From: Paenibacillus sp. URB8-2 | GTDB lineage: Bacteria > Bacillota > Bacilli > Paenibacillales > Paenibacillaceae | Assembly: GCF_013393385.1 (NCBI RefSeq) | Contig: NZ_AP023239.1 | Coordinates: 1,736,001 to 1,800,000, forward strand | DNA: 64,000 nucleotides | Direction: 5' to 3' | Shown: piece by piece, positions 1-8,407 of the stretch | Position numbering within the stretch: the stretch's first letter is position 1 | Layout of the letters: every line of letters begins with the position of its first letter | Program-made: the position numbers and the translations under genes | Notes under the pieces: model-generated | Seen by the model: the letters and a program-made list of their open reading frames with translations, nothing else | Told to the model about the DNA's origin: nothing | Database searches by the model: none

Positions 1-1
1 G

Positions 2-601
2 ATAGATTCGTTCCGGTACGAGAGCAACCTGGTCTATATTAACAACAACAAGGAATCGGTTAATCTCCTGAACGAGCCGCTTGGACGGTCGGGGAATACA
101 ATTGTCCCCAAACCGGCAGCCCTAAGCGTGAAGAACTCCAAGGGCGTGAATGCCCTGCCGCTTATAGCTGTGGAAGACCGGTCGACGGACAGCTCTCGCT
201 ACACGAAAGAAGTGGAGGAAATCTACCACTCGCAGAACCGGAATAATATAGACGAAACGCACGCTTTCTGGAAAAATATCCTGGAAGGGTACTCGCAGTC
301 CAGCACCAAGGGCAGCTTCGACAGCTTCAAGTACCGGGAGTTTGTCAAGGACGGTCAGCATATGTATAAAATTACGGAGACCACGACCGTCAGCATCATC
401 GTAAATCCGAACAACACGCCGCTGTACACCGATGCCCGCATGGCGGACGGCAATTACTATGTCAAAGCCTGGCTCACCGATGTGGAGCTGTCTTCAAGCT
501 CCAACGCCTACCGTAAACTCGGCAAGCTGGTCGGCGTGAAGCCGCTGGATGAAATCCGGGTAACGGTAAAGGGCTCGATGTATGACGATTTGAACAACTG
601 A
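2..601 (+). CDS. C-terminal part of an unrecognised protein (cut by window edge)
   Basis: The reading frame is open from the first bases of the window to a TGA at 599-601, so the true start lies upstream and about 199 residues are visible. The sequence is polar, rich in Asn, Ser, Asp and Tyr, has no membrane segment or recognisable catalytic motif, and ends in a compact domain with alternating hydrophobic residues (VSIIVNPNN, YVKAWLTDVEL) that looks like beta-strands of a secreted or surface protein. I do not recognise the family. The first internal ATG/GTG codons (for example GTG at 128) have no convincing ribosome binding site, which supports the idea that this is only a tail. Confidence 0.7.
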   Translation: MDSFRYESNLVYINNNKESVNLLNEPLGRSGNTIVPKPAALSVKNSKGVNALPLIAVEDRSTDSSRYTKEVEEIYHSQNRNNIDETHAFWKNILEGYSQSSTKGSFDSFKYREFVKDGQHMYKITETTTVSIIVNPNNTPLYTDARMADGNYYVKAWLTDVELSSSSNAYRKLGKLVGVKPLDEIRVTVKGSMYDDLNN

Positions 602-907
602 TGCCTTCTCGGTCTTGGACAGTCTGGACACGGCCGCTTCGGCGTTGGCTGCTCCTGAAGCTGTACCGGGGCCGGATTACCGATCGACCGTATGACGTCC
701 ATGTTACACCGGAGAAAGTCCATAATTCCGTTCCGTATTTGTCGAGTCAGGATCGCCTATTGGCTTTGAGGTGGAAGCGGCAGCGCTGGGTTCGGGTTAT
801 TTGACGACGCCTAGTTGCCGAGGTTTACAGAAGCGAAAGATTTTTGTCATGATTGCTCACCAAAGATTTCATCCCAAGGTTTGTTTCCCAAATGAAAGTT
901 TACCTGC
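602..907. other. Gap with no supported gene
   Basis: About 300 bases without a convincing gene. Short coding-like stretches can be read in different frames (an Ala-rich stretch near 605-690 and another near 735-815), but each is interrupted within 20-35 codons and none has a ribosome binding site. This fits decayed coding DNA between the truncated gene on the left and the sigK fragment on the right. Confidence 0.5.
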
Positions 908-1234
908 AAGGACGTGTCACTGCATGATCCCATCGGGACCGATAAAGAGGGCAACGAAATCACCCTGATCGATATCCTCGGTTCGGAAACGGACGATGTC
1001 ATTAAAGAGGTGGATCTCAAGATTGAGAAGAGCAAGATCTACCGCAATCTCGATATCCTGGATGATCGGGAAAAAGAGGTGGTGGTCGGCCGATTCGGCC
1101 TCGACACTGGTGGCGAGGAGCGGACACAGCGGGAGATCGCCAAGGAATTGGGCATCTCGCGCAGCTATGTATCTCGGATTGAGAAGCGGGCGCTGATGAA
1201 GCTGTATCATGAGTTTTATAAGGCGAAGCGATAA
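908..1234 (+). pseudogene. sigK: 3' half of sporulation sigma factor SigK
   Basis: The frame from codon 908 reads [10 protein letters not shown], then the region-3/4 core ([15 protein letters not shown]) and a complete region 4.2 helix-turn-helix ([23 protein letters not shown]), ending about where Bacillus SigK region 4.2 ends. In SigK this is roughly the last 110 of about 235 residues. The frame is closed by a stop at 893-895, and no N-terminal half (promoter -10 binding region 2) is upstream. GTG 914 could start a short peptide but has no clear ribosome binding site. Homology begins close to the place where the skin element splits sigK in Bacillus subtilis, so it could be a spoIIIC-like half gene. 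Because other sigK pieces occur at 13.4 and 21.0 kb, I favour a decayed fragment. Confidence 0.85.
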
Positions 1235-1241
1235 CTCATAC

Positions 1242-1280
1242 AAGAAGCAACTTGTCTAATGACAGGCTGCTTCTTTATTT
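1242..1280 (+). terminator. Rho-independent terminator after the sigK fragment
   Basis: A stem built from GAAGCAACTTGTC and GACAGGCTGCTTC around a TAAT loop is followed by TTTATTT. Near-identical hairpins recur at 4575 and, weaker, at 13492. Confidence 0.85.
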
Positions 1281-1329
1281 GATCATTGATTTCCTGGCGT
1301 TTTCCGGTTGTGTTTTTCATGAATTGTTA

Positions 1330-1989
1330 TTAATGACGCCGTACTTTCCGTGCCAGCCAGTTTCCGAAGGATTGAATGCCCTGAACAAAAATAATTAAAA
1401 CAATTACCGTAAAGATCATAATCACGGTGTAGAAGCGTTGATAGCCGTATGAGATCGCCAAGTCTCCAATGCCTCCTCCTCCGACCGTCCCGGCCATGGC
1501 CGTAGCGCCGATCAGCCCGATTGTAGCCGTCGTCAGCGACAAAATTAACGAACCAAACGCCTCCGGCAGCAGGAAATGCCATATAACCTGAAACGGTGTA
1601 GCGCCCATCGCTTCGGCCGCTTCCAATATTCCGGGATTGACTTCGAGCAGCGAATTCTCAACTAATCGTCCGATATAAGGAGCAATGAAAATGATCAATG
1701 GGACGATCGCTGCATTTGTTCCGATGGAAGTGTGTACCAAGAAGCGCGTAAACGGTATAATGGCGACCAGTAAAATAATAAACGGCAGAGAGCGGATGGT
1801 GTTAATCACCGGATTTAATAGGGAATAGACCGCTTTGTTATCCAGTACGCCGCCGGACCGGGTCACGACCAGTAATATCCCGAGCGGAATTCCGATCAGG
1901 GAACCGATCAGCAGGGAAGCGCCTACCATATAAATCGTTTCATATATCGCCTGTAAAAACTGGTCCAGTGTAATCGTTGTAGATATCAT
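1330..1989 (-). CDS. metI: Methionine ABC transporter permease MetI
   Basis: Inner-membrane permease of the D/L-methionine importer (methionine uptake transporter family), normally working with MetN (ATPase) and MetQ (binding lipoprotein). The 219-residue product has about five hydrophobic segments and the ABC permease EAA loop (LEAAEAMGATPFQVIWHFLLP, around residues 125-145), which docks to the ATPase, and a GGGGIGDLA stretch typical of MetI. I start at ATG 1989, which overlaps the metN stop (ATGA), rather than at an earlier ATG inside metN. The gene itself looks intact, but its partner metN is broken, so it is probably non-functional here unless another MetN supplies the ATPase. The 3' end faces the sigK terminator at 1280. 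Confidence 0.9.
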   Translation of the reverse strand: MISTTITLDQFLQAIYETIYMVGASLLIGSLIGIPLGILLVVTRSGGVLDNKAVYSLLNPVINTIRSLPFIILLVAIIPFTRFLVHTSIGTNAAIVPLIIFIAPYIGRLVENSLLEVNPGILEAAEAMGATPFQVIWHFLLPEAFGSLILSLTTATIGLIGATAMAGTVGGGGIGDLAISYGYQRFYTVIMIFTVIVLIIFVQGIQSFGNWLARKVRRH

Positions 1990-2898
1990 AACTCTTCCGA
2001 TGCCTCCTTCACTGTAACACCGCATTCTTCCAGATAAGAAATCGCCTTATCAATTGCTGACGATTCTCCATTTAACTGAATAATCATACTGCCGAGTGTC
2101 GTTCCCTGAATTTCCGACATATTGGCGGATAAAATATTCACATCCACCGGATATTGGCGAATCAAACCATTCAGAATGGGCTGTGAGGCGGCGTGTCCGA
2201 TAAACTCCAGCTTGAACAGCTGCCGGCCCTCTGCTTCCTGAAGCGTCTCTTTGACACTGTCCGGAACCCTGTTATGAAGGACTGTCCGCACAAAATTGCG
2301 TGTTGTCGGGTGTTGGGGATTTCCGAACACTTCCAGCACGGTCCCCTGCTCAATGATCTCGCCTTTCTCCATGACTGCTACACGATTGCAAACCTCCTGG
2401 ATGACGGCCATTTCGTGCGTAATAATTCGAGGCCAATGCCCGCGCAATGCCGACGCGCTGCTTCTGTCCACCCGACAATTCATTTGGATAGCTGCCGGCT
2501 TTATCGCTAAGGCCCACGAAATCAAGCAGTTCGGATACCCGCTGCTGAATTTCTTGCTTGGACTTTTTCAGTAATACTAGCTGTATTGCAACATTATCGA
2601 AGACGGTTTTGGACTCAAGCAAATTGAAAAGTTGAAAGATCATGCCGATTTGCTTCTTGACCGCCCGCAATTGATTGATGTTAAGCTCGTCCAGAGACTG
2701 GCCGTCAATAATCACCCGGCCTTTCGTAGGCTTTTCCAAATAATTGACCATGCGGATCAGGGTGCTTTTCCCTGCTCCGCTGTATCCGATTACGCCGAAG
2801 ATGTCGCTTTTCTCCACCTTTAAGCGGACCCCTTTTAGCGCATCAATGCTAATTCCTTTTCGCTGAAAGGTTTTATACATATCTCTCAACTCGATCAT
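1986..2898 (-). pseudogene. metN: Methionine ABC transporter ATPase MetN, internal deletion and frameshift
   Basis: The N-terminal part (from ATG 2898) is a normal MetN: Walker A GYSGAGKST, Q-loop and the signature LSGGQKQR followed by GIARALASN. Near 2427-2431 the frame breaks, and the sequence resumes in another frame directly at ITHEMAVIQEV (H-loop), continuing through the C-terminal ACT-like NIL domain that senses methionine, to the stop at 1986. About 38 residues normally between these points are missing, including the whole Walker B and D-loop (DEATSALDP). The loss is not a multiple of three. ATP hydrolysis cannot be supported, so this is a pseudogene. It shares a strand and overlap with metI and is divergent from metQ. 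Confidence 0.92.
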
Positions 2899-3314
2899 AG
2901 CTTGTTATTCCTCTCGTTTTCTGTCCTCGAAATGTGTCTTAGGTTCAAAGAAGTTTAACCAGCGCCGCTTCCGCGAGTAAAGAGAAATAGCGGGCCGCGG
3001 GAAATAAAGCCGCTTAATTCTCTGTCGTTTTAATTTCCTCATTGGATAATTCCGGCTCTTTGTACAGGGTGCGGCGTACTTCTTTTAAACAAACTTTTCC
3101 GATGTTAATGATGCTGTTGGAATGTTAACCTGATTTCCTTCTTATTGTCAACAGGCTTTTTGAAATGAAGTCAAAGGCTCATTATCAGCTGCAAAATGTA
3201 TTGACGTTGTCCTTTTATGTATGTTACTATCCGAATAATTAATCCAATTAAACATATTGGTATTATTTTTTTTCCAAATGGAAAGGGTCGTGATTTAAAA
3301 AGGGAGGCTGGCAC
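2899..3314. other. Intergenic region between broken metN and the uroD-like remnant
   Basis: About 400 bases, AT-rich toward 3180-3290, with no gene that I can support. I looked on both strands for an S-box (SAM) riboswitch, usual before methionine genes in this group, and did not find its conserved core. Promoters for metNI should lie here but none is clear. Confidence 0.4.
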
Positions 3315-3473
3315 AAGAAAGAGAGGTTTGAAGCCCTGCTGTCGGGGGAACTGGCTGATCGCCCTGCTGTTAGCGGGTGGCGGCATATTTTGGACAAGGA
3401 ACAGAATGCCGATGATATGGCCGAAACGACAGTAGCTTTTACGAAAGAATTTGATTGGGATTGGGTCAAGTGA
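3315..3473 (+). pseudogene. N-terminal fragment of a uroporphyrinogen decarboxylase-family protein
   Basis: A 52-codon stretch reads KKERFEALLSGELADRPAVSGW then HILDKEQ and FTKEFDWDWVK before a TGA. This is the characteristic opening of the URO-D-like family (HemE and corrinoid/methylcobamide methyltransferases): the KERF..ALL motif, a D/RPPV/RPAV turn and FDWDWVK. The family is about 340 residues, so only the first sixth is left. It stops about 30 bases before metQ and has no clear start codon. I infer that an ancestral uroD-like gene was cut by the event that placed metQ here. Confidence 0.7.
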
Positions 3474-3501
3474 TTCTATTTTTTTAAAAGGGGACAAAAC
3501 A

Positions 3502-4326
3502 ATGAGAAAATTATTAACGGTAGTATTGGTAGGATTAATTTTGGTGCTGAGCGCTTGCGGAAAGCAAAGTTCGTCCGGCGAAGATAAAAAAGAGATTACC
3601 GTCGGTTTTGGCGTAGGTACTTATGAAGAGCAATTCCGCCAGGGCATTCTGCCGATTCTGGAGGAAAAAGGCTACAAGGTGGACATCAAAACGTTCTCGC
3701 AGAACATGCAGGTTAATCCGGCTATGAAGGAAGGCTCTATTGACGCCAGCATTTTCCAAAGCACAGCTTATATGGAAGCTATTAATAAGGAACTAAGTGC
3801 GGAGATGACAAGACTCGCATTCTCACCCGGTGCGCCGCAAGGTCTGTACTCCGAAAAGCTCAAGTCGCTGGATGAAGTGAAAGACGGTTCGACGGTAGCG
3901 GTCCCACAGGACCCGGTTAACCAGGAACGCGCGATTCGGATTTTGGAAGAACTCGGTTGGGTAAAAGTAAAAGCCGATGCGGGTACAACGGATTTCAACC
4001 TGAACAGCGTTGAGCCAGGCAGTGTTAATCTTAAAATTGAGGTGCTGGATCCGGCTCAAATACTGGTTTCGTTAAAAGACGTAGATTATGGAGTGGTAAA
4101 CGGGAACTACATTGCCAACGCCAAAAGAAAAATTACGGAAGCGTTGAAGATTGAAAATACACCGGAACAGCATCGCATTATTGTTTCTATTAATAAAAAA
4201 GACGAAAACACCCAATGGGCCAAGGACTTGAAAGCAGCTTACGAATCCAAGGAATTTGAGGATTATATTAATTCCCAAGATAAATATGACGGCTTTATTC
4301 TGCCGGAGGCCTGGAAAAACAACTAA
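3502..4326 (+). CDS. metQ: Methionine-binding lipoprotein MetQ
   Basis: Extracytoplasmic substrate-binding lipoprotein (NlpA/MetQ family, 274 residues) of the methionine importer. It opens with a lipoprotein signal peptide (MRKLLTVVLVGLILVLSACG, lipobox LSAC, lipidated Cys about residue 19). The body carries family signatures such as FGVGTYEEQF, the mature-domain hinge around MKEGSIDASIFQ, and VPQDPVNQERA. ATG 3502 follows AAAAGGGGAC. Unusually it is on the strand opposite metN and metI instead of downstream of them, which suggests rearrangement of the cassette. With metN broken, the protein would bind methionine without local transport, unless it serves another MetNI pair. Confidence 0.9.
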   Translation: MRKLLTVVLVGLILVLSACGKQSSSGEDKKEITVGFGVGTYEEQFRQGILPILEEKGYKVDIKTFSQNMQVNPAMKEGSIDASIFQSTAYMEAINKELSAEMTRLAFSPGAPQGLYSEKLKSLDEVKDGSTVAVPQDPVNQERAIRILEELGWVKVKADAGTTDFNLNSVEPGSVNLKIEVLDPAQILVSLKDVDYGVVNGNYIANAKRKITEALKIENTPEQHRIIVSINKKDENTQWAKDLKAAYESKEFEDYINSQDKYDGFILPEAWKNN

Positions 4327-4338
4327 AGAGTGGTTGAA

Positions 4339-4545
4339 ATGGCGGGGCAGCGCATTCATTTCATCGGCGGCGGTCAAATGGCCGAAGCGATCATCCGTGC
4401 GATTATCAGCAATCAGACCACAGCTGCCGAGCATATCAGCGTGGCCGCTGTATGAACTGAACAACAGCGACTTTGCGGCGGTCTGCAGCGTAGCGTGTTG
4501 GCCGCCGTCAAGCGGACTGGCTGCATTCCAGGGCGGTTCACACAA
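4339..4545 (+). pseudogene. proC: Remnant of pyrroline-5-carboxylate reductase (proC)
   Basis: ATG 4339 opens a 38-codon frame reading MAGQRIHFIGGGQMAEAIIR, the Rossmann GxGxM(A)E(A)I signature at the NADPH-binding start of ProC, and stops at 4453. ProC is about 270 residues, so this is a short stump. A further stretch near 4477-4530, in another frame (GGLQRSVLAAVKR), resembles the ProC C-terminus, suggesting that the middle of the gene was deleted. A copy of the sigK-type terminator follows directly. Confidence 0.7.
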
Positions 4546-4574
4546 GCTTTGGGGCACACCATCGTAACTCATAC

Positions 4575-4612
4575 AAAGAAGCAGCTTGTCCAATGACAGG
4601 CTGCTTCTTTAA
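4575..4612 (+). terminator. Copy of the sigK terminator
   Basis: A perfect hairpin AAAGAAGCAGCTTGTC / GACAGGCTGCTTCTTT with a CAAT loop. Together with the preceding TAACTCATACAA it matches the sequence from the sigK stop codon through its terminator at 1232-1277 with only a few changes, although no sigK coding sequence precedes it. Confidence 0.85.
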
Positions 4613-4681
4613 TGGATTCCATAGGAAATACACCCGTTCCCCGGTCAAGTTCCGGGAAACGGCCGTTTTTAGCTGTCTACT

Positions 4682-5644
4682 TTACAGGAAATGATCATGC
4701 CCAATAACCTTCTCGTATACTTTTAAGTAACGTTCAGCCATCTTTTCTTTCGTAAATCGATCAGCGACATACTGACGAAGCTGTTCAGGATGGACAGATG
4801 CATCCCCCATAATCATCTTCGCCATATCCTCCGCGCTTTCACACAAGAATTGCGGAAACCCGGACAGAACTTCTGGAACAGCCCCTCTTGGGAATGCGGC
4901 TACAGGCGTTCCGCAGGCCATCGCTTCAATCATCACAAGTCCAAATTGCTCTTCGCAAGCAGTCGGAAATATGAGCCATTTGGCATGCCGCAGTAAATCT
5001 TGTTTTGCTTTTCCATGAACTTCACTGACATATTCGATGTTAGGACTGTTATTCATTCGTGGAAGGATCTGATTAAACAGATCTCCGTCCCAGGCGGGGC
5101 CTGCTATTATCGTTCTTATACCTGTCATTTCGGCTACATCAATCGCAGTATGCACGCCTTTTTCCCAATCAATCCGTCCTAGAAACAGCACATAATCTTC
5201 TTTATGCTTACTATATTTATACTCGTTTAGGTCGATTCCATTGTGTACATAATATCCTTTATGCCGGTTAGGAGACTGTTTAAGCTTCGTACGGCTCACA
5301 TATACTGGATGCTTTACCGGGACATGAAGCGACCATTCCGTGTGAATCGTTGAGACTATTGGAATGCTTAGGTCTTCCTGTCCAATCAGGAGATCATGCG
5401 TATGGTCGTGTATGATATCGGTATTGTCCGGTATCGTATCAAGAACGAAATCCTTGATGCTGTCTGTTTCATACCGGTGTCCATACGGAATAACGACAGC
5501 ACGGCTTCGGCTCCCTGCGAGAGCATACACATATACCTCATGTCCCATATCCACAAGCGCATCCGATAAATTGTAAACGACCCTTTCGAGACCTCCGCTG
5601 CCGGGAAGAGGAATGATGTTCGGAGCCACCTGAACAATGATCAC
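4682..5644 (-). CDS. Glycosyltransferase family 4
   Basis: A 320-residue retaining GT-B glycosyltransferase, cytoplasmic, probably adding a sugar from a nucleotide-sugar to a surface glycan. The N-terminal domain begins with the GT4 acceptor-site motif GSGGLERVVY (residues about 15-25). The C-terminal domain has VLFLGRIDWEKG and the donor-binding EX7E motif (EEQFGLVMIEAMACGTPV, about residues 232-250). The length is a little short for GT4 (350-400). I use GTG 5644, which has GAGGTGA upstream. It is the last gene of a four-gene minus-strand operon (GT2, GT4, PIG-L, GT4). Donor and acceptor cannot be told from sequence. Confidence 0.88.
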   Translation of the reverse strand: MIIVQVAPNIIPLPGSGGLERVVYNLSDALVDMGHEVYVYALAGSRSRAVVIPYGHRYETDSIKDFVLDTIPDNTDIIHDHTHDLLIGQEDLSIPIVSTIHTEWSLHVPVKHPVYVSRTKLKQSPNRHKGYYVHNGIDLNEYKYSKHKEDYVLFLGRIDWEKGVHTAIDVAEMTGIRTIIAGPAWDGDLFNQILPRMNNSPNIEYVSEVHGKAKQDLLRHAKWLIFPTACEEQFGLVMIEAMACGTPVAAFPRGAVPEVLSGFPQFLCESAEDMAKMIMGDASVHPEQLRQYVADRFTKEKMAERYLKVYEKVIGHDHFL

Positions 5645-5681
5645 CGTAAATCACCTCTGCTTTAAAATCGTATATGGAAGC

Positions 5682-6212
5682 TTAAGATTCCCACGGGTCA
5701 ACCCAAATCAACCCCTCATTCACGATAAATGGCATCAGTTGTTCGATTACAAACATTTGGCTTTTATAGTGCTGCAATAATTGGAGCTTCAATTGCAATA
5801 TATGAAATGGAAGCGGATCATCCTCTGTTTCGAATACATATAAATGATCCAATTTCATACTATGCAAAATACGGGATAACGACCGGTGCTGTCCATGGCC
5901 GTATTCTCCTTGCAGATTATGAGTGACAACTTTATGGAATTGTCCGGAATCCAGCAGGCCTCTTAAAGCGTCTTTTACTTGGTCTTCATCAAACTCTCCA
6001 TCGTATTCGTCCGGGAAATCCCATATTTCGAACTCGGCACCAACGAAATTCATTGCTTGTTGGAATTCCTGGGAACGGATCTCGTTGCTTTCGTTGGTTA
6101 AGCAAACTACTTTCCAGCCTGACTCCTGGAGTAGGGTTCCACCTCCAAATATGCTTTCATCGTCAGGATGAGCGACTACCATTAGCTTATCTGCTGCCGA
6201 ATCGGATGACAT
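5682..6212 (-). CDS. PIG-L / LmbE family deacetylase
   Basis: A zinc-dependent deacetylase of N-acetylglucosaminyl groups on glycans, glycolipids or thiol precursors (PIG-L, BshB, MshB family). The metal-binding motif AHPDDE appears near residue 15, and the second metal ligand region is GEYGHGQH near residue 106. At about 176 residues it is shorter than BshB (about 230), so the C-terminal part is reduced. I start at ATG 6212, four or five bases after GAGGTGG; an adjacent in-frame GTG at 6215 is possible. It is translationally coupled to the GT4 gene upstream. In this context it probably deacetylates a sugar of the surface glycan, rather than making bacillithiol. Confidence 0.85.
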   Translation of the reverse strand: MSSDSAADKLMVVAHPDDESIFGGGTLLQESGWKVVCLTNESNEIRSQEFQQAMNFVGAEFEIWDFPDEYDGEFDEDQVKDALRGLLDSGQFHKVVTHNLQGEYGHGQHRSLSRILHSMKLDHLYVFETEDDPLPFHILQLKLQLLQHYKSQMFVIEQLMPFIVNEGLIWVDPWES

Positions 6213-7531
6213 CACTCCACCTCATAGGGGGCATAATGGTCTTTTAAAATGTTTGCATATACGTTCACTAACATGTCTGTAGTACGGGTGAAGTTGAATT
6301 GCTCCTTCACCAGATTCCGGTTTACCCAGCCCGTTTCCATCTTCTCTTGAACCGGCATATCCAGCGCCCGCTTTATATCTGCTTTTAACTTCTCTACTGA
6401 CCAGGGTTCATCGGCATGATGGTCACCGAACCATGTCTCCCATGCGTACCGGTAATTTCCTGGATTAACGAGTCCAACAAAACCCTTCACACCAACAGCG
6501 ACCACAGGACGACAGCAGGCCAGAGCCTCAAGAGCGGCTCTCCCGGTGCCGATAAAGACATCGCAGATGGAATAATAGGAAGACATATTGAAAGTATTCC
6601 CCAGCAAATGTATGAATTTTCCTTTCGCTTCTTTGTGAATTACATCAACCAGCGATTTTATCCCCTCACTATGCCGCCCTTCGCCGGTCACGAGGATGTT
6701 TAGGTTAGGGTAGTTTTCGGCCTTTAACTGTCTGCATGCTTCTATGATGTCTCTGCAAATATCCGCTTTTTCCCAAGACAATCTGCCGGCGTACATAATA
6801 ATGGGCGCGCCCTTAGGAATTCCCAGTTCTTCGCGCAAGTCACTCTGTATAAGGGAGCGGGAATTGAACTGTACGGTATCAATTCCGTTAGGAATCAATT
6901 GGACAGGCATTCCTTTGACAGGCAGTTGTTTCACTATGGAAGGGCTCACGCAGACGACCGCCGCGCTGCTTCTGATCAGCTCGATCTCAGCGATTGTAAA
7001 AGGAAGCAACATGTGGAGCGTCCATAAACGGGGGATGCACAATTGATCCGCGGCTTTTGCAGCAAAAAAACCGGAAGGGATTTGATGAATATGAACGGCT
7101 GTAATTCCTTCCGTATTCATAATTTGTTTTAATTGGGAGATGATTTTCTGCTCATCGGCATCATTGATTATATATTCGTTCGTGACGAAGTTAATCTCAT
7201 ATACGGGACAGCCTAATGCGGCGAATGCATCACACATTTCTCCGCGTTTCCCGGCTACAACGACGTGAATACCGTTTCTAAGCAATTCCCGTACGCATGT
7301 CAGAACGTGCGTTTCGGTTCCGCCGATATTAAATTGGTCCAGCACCATTAAAATGCGCAGGTCACTATCTGAATATCGCGGCTGCATGCTGTAATTCGGT
7401 TCTTCTTTATTTAACCAGACCACTTGCTTGGGCGGTTGGGCGTTCACGACGTATTGTACAATCGGCTTTTGGGTGTATATGCGTTTCTTAACCGGGCGTT
7501 TTTTGCTGCGAATCTCTGCCTTTTTTCTCAA
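6212..7531 (-). CDS. Glycosyltransferase family 4 with basic N-terminal extension
   Basis: A 439-residue GT-B enzyme. Residues 1-55 are a Lys/Arg-rich extension not typical of the family, perhaps for binding the membrane or a partner. The N-terminal Rossmann domain begins at LRILMVLDQFNIGGTETH (GGTE acceptor loop). The C-terminal domain has IIMYAGRLSWEKAD and a degenerate EX7E region (GTGRAALEALACCRPVVAV), in which the first Glu is replaced by Gly/Arg while the second is kept. TTG 7531 follows AAGGAG. The gene lies 14 bases after the GT2 gene and overlaps the PIG-L gene. It is likely part of the same glycan pathway. Confidence 0.85.
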   Translation of the reverse strand: MRKKAEIRSKKRPVKKRIYTQKPIVQYVVNAQPPKQVVWLNKEEPNYSMQPRYSDSDLRILMVLDQFNIGGTETHVLTCVRELLRNGIHVVVAGKRGEMCDAFAALGCPVYEINFVTNEYIINDADEQKIISQLKQIMNTEGITAVHIHQIPSGFFAAKAADQLCIPRLWTLHMLLPFTIAEIELIRSSAAVVCVSPSIVKQLPVKGMPVQLIPNGIDTVQFNSRSLIQSDLREELGIPKGAPIIMYAGRLSWEKADICRDIIEACRQLKAENYPNLNILVTGEGRHSEGIKSLVDVIHKEAKGKFIHLLGNTFNMSSYYSICDVFIGTGRAALEALACCRPVVAVGVKGFVGLVNPGNYRYAWETWFGDHHADEPWSVEKLKADIKRALDMPVQEKMETGWVNRNLVKEQFNFTRTTDMLVNVYANILKDHYAPYEVE

Positions 7532-7545
7532 TCTGATTCAACTCC

Positions 7546-8229
7546 TTATTCCGAATAAAATTCACGGGAACGCTGGGACGGATGGGAGCGGTAATAATAC
7601 AGGGTCTCCCGCAGGTTTTCGATCCGGATGCCATTAGAAACGCACTTGGCAATAAACTCATAATCCTCGGCTCCATTCATGTTCCGGGAAAGTCCTCCCA
7701 AGCGATCGAATACACTGCCTCGCAACAAAATGGTCGGATGTGACACGCAATGCTCGCCTATCGCATATCTTCTCGGAATATCCTCACCATAACTTAGCCA
7801 ATTCGACGGGGTTTGTTTTTGAATGTCGCTTTCTTCAAAAGCCATATAGTTCGTGCCGACCAATCCGGTCTCCGGGTGGTTCATCAGAAACTGGACCTGC
7901 TTACGAATCCTTTCGGGATGGGAGTAGTCATCCGCATCGTGAATGGCGATATATTCTCCGCTTGCCATAAACAGCCCCGTTGTCAGAGAACCGGAGAATC
8001 CTACATTTCGAGGCAGCTGAAGCAGTGTGAAGCGGGGGAAACGCCGGCGAGACTGCCACAACAAGGTACGATCGGCAGATCCATCCGTCGATGCATCATC
8101 CACAATAATGATTTCTATGTTTGGGTAGGTTTGCTCGTATAAATGATCCAGACAGTCCTCAATGTAAGATTCTGCGTTGAAGCACGGGATCACGATGCTT
8201 ACAAGCTGGTCAATTCGTGCAAGCGACAC
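7546..8229 (-). CDS. Glycosyltransferase family 2
   Basis: A 227-residue inverting GT-A transferase using a nucleotide-sugar. It has the opening VSIVIPCFNAESYI, the nucleotide-binding IIVDDASTDGS, the DXD metal site (IHDADDYS) near residue 98 and the catalytic-base region GAEDYEF near residue 188. There is no membrane segment, so the enzyme is cytosolic. GTG 8229 follows GGAGGGG. It is the first gene of the minus-strand glycan operon and is divergent from the plus-strand genes starting at 8408, so both promoters must lie in 8230-8407. Confidence 0.9.
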   Translation of the reverse strand: MSLARIDQLVSIVIPCFNAESYIEDCLDHLYEQTYPNIEIIIVDDASTDGSADRTLLWQSRRRFPRFTLLQLPRNVGFSGSLTTGLFMASGEYIAIHDADDYSHPERIRKQVQFLMNHPETGLVGTNYMAFEESDIQKQTPSNWLSYGEDIPRRYAIGEHCVSHPTILLRGSVFDRLGGLSRNMNGAEDYEFIAKCVSNGIRIENLRETLYYYRSHPSQRSREFYSE

Positions 8230-8407
8230 AGGTCAACCCCTCCATTCCAATAATCATGTCTTTTCACCATATGATCTGAAGAAAACAATGGAAAGGGATA
8301 AGCGTATATTTTCTAAAAATTGTATGCGGAAATACGTATCTACCCAATCAAAACTCGGGATTATCAATACAATAACAGCGGCACAACATTAAGGAAGGTG
8401 ATTTAAA
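8230..8407. promoter_or_regulatory. Divergent promoter region of the surface-glycan cluster
   Basis: This 178-base AT-rich gap separates the minus-strand glycosyltransferase operon from the plus-strand genes. Both transcripts must start here. I cannot assign boxes with confidence; a ribosome binding site AAGGAAGGTGA precedes the GTG at 8408. Confidence 0.45.

Noticed and set aside
601..804. 67-codon frame after the left-edge gene
   Set aside because: Arg/Trp-rich composition typical of a wrong frame, no ribosome binding site, and better coding-like reading in another, broken frame.
2899..3500. S-box (SAM) riboswitch expected before methionine transport genes
   Set aside because: The conserved core was not found on either strand.
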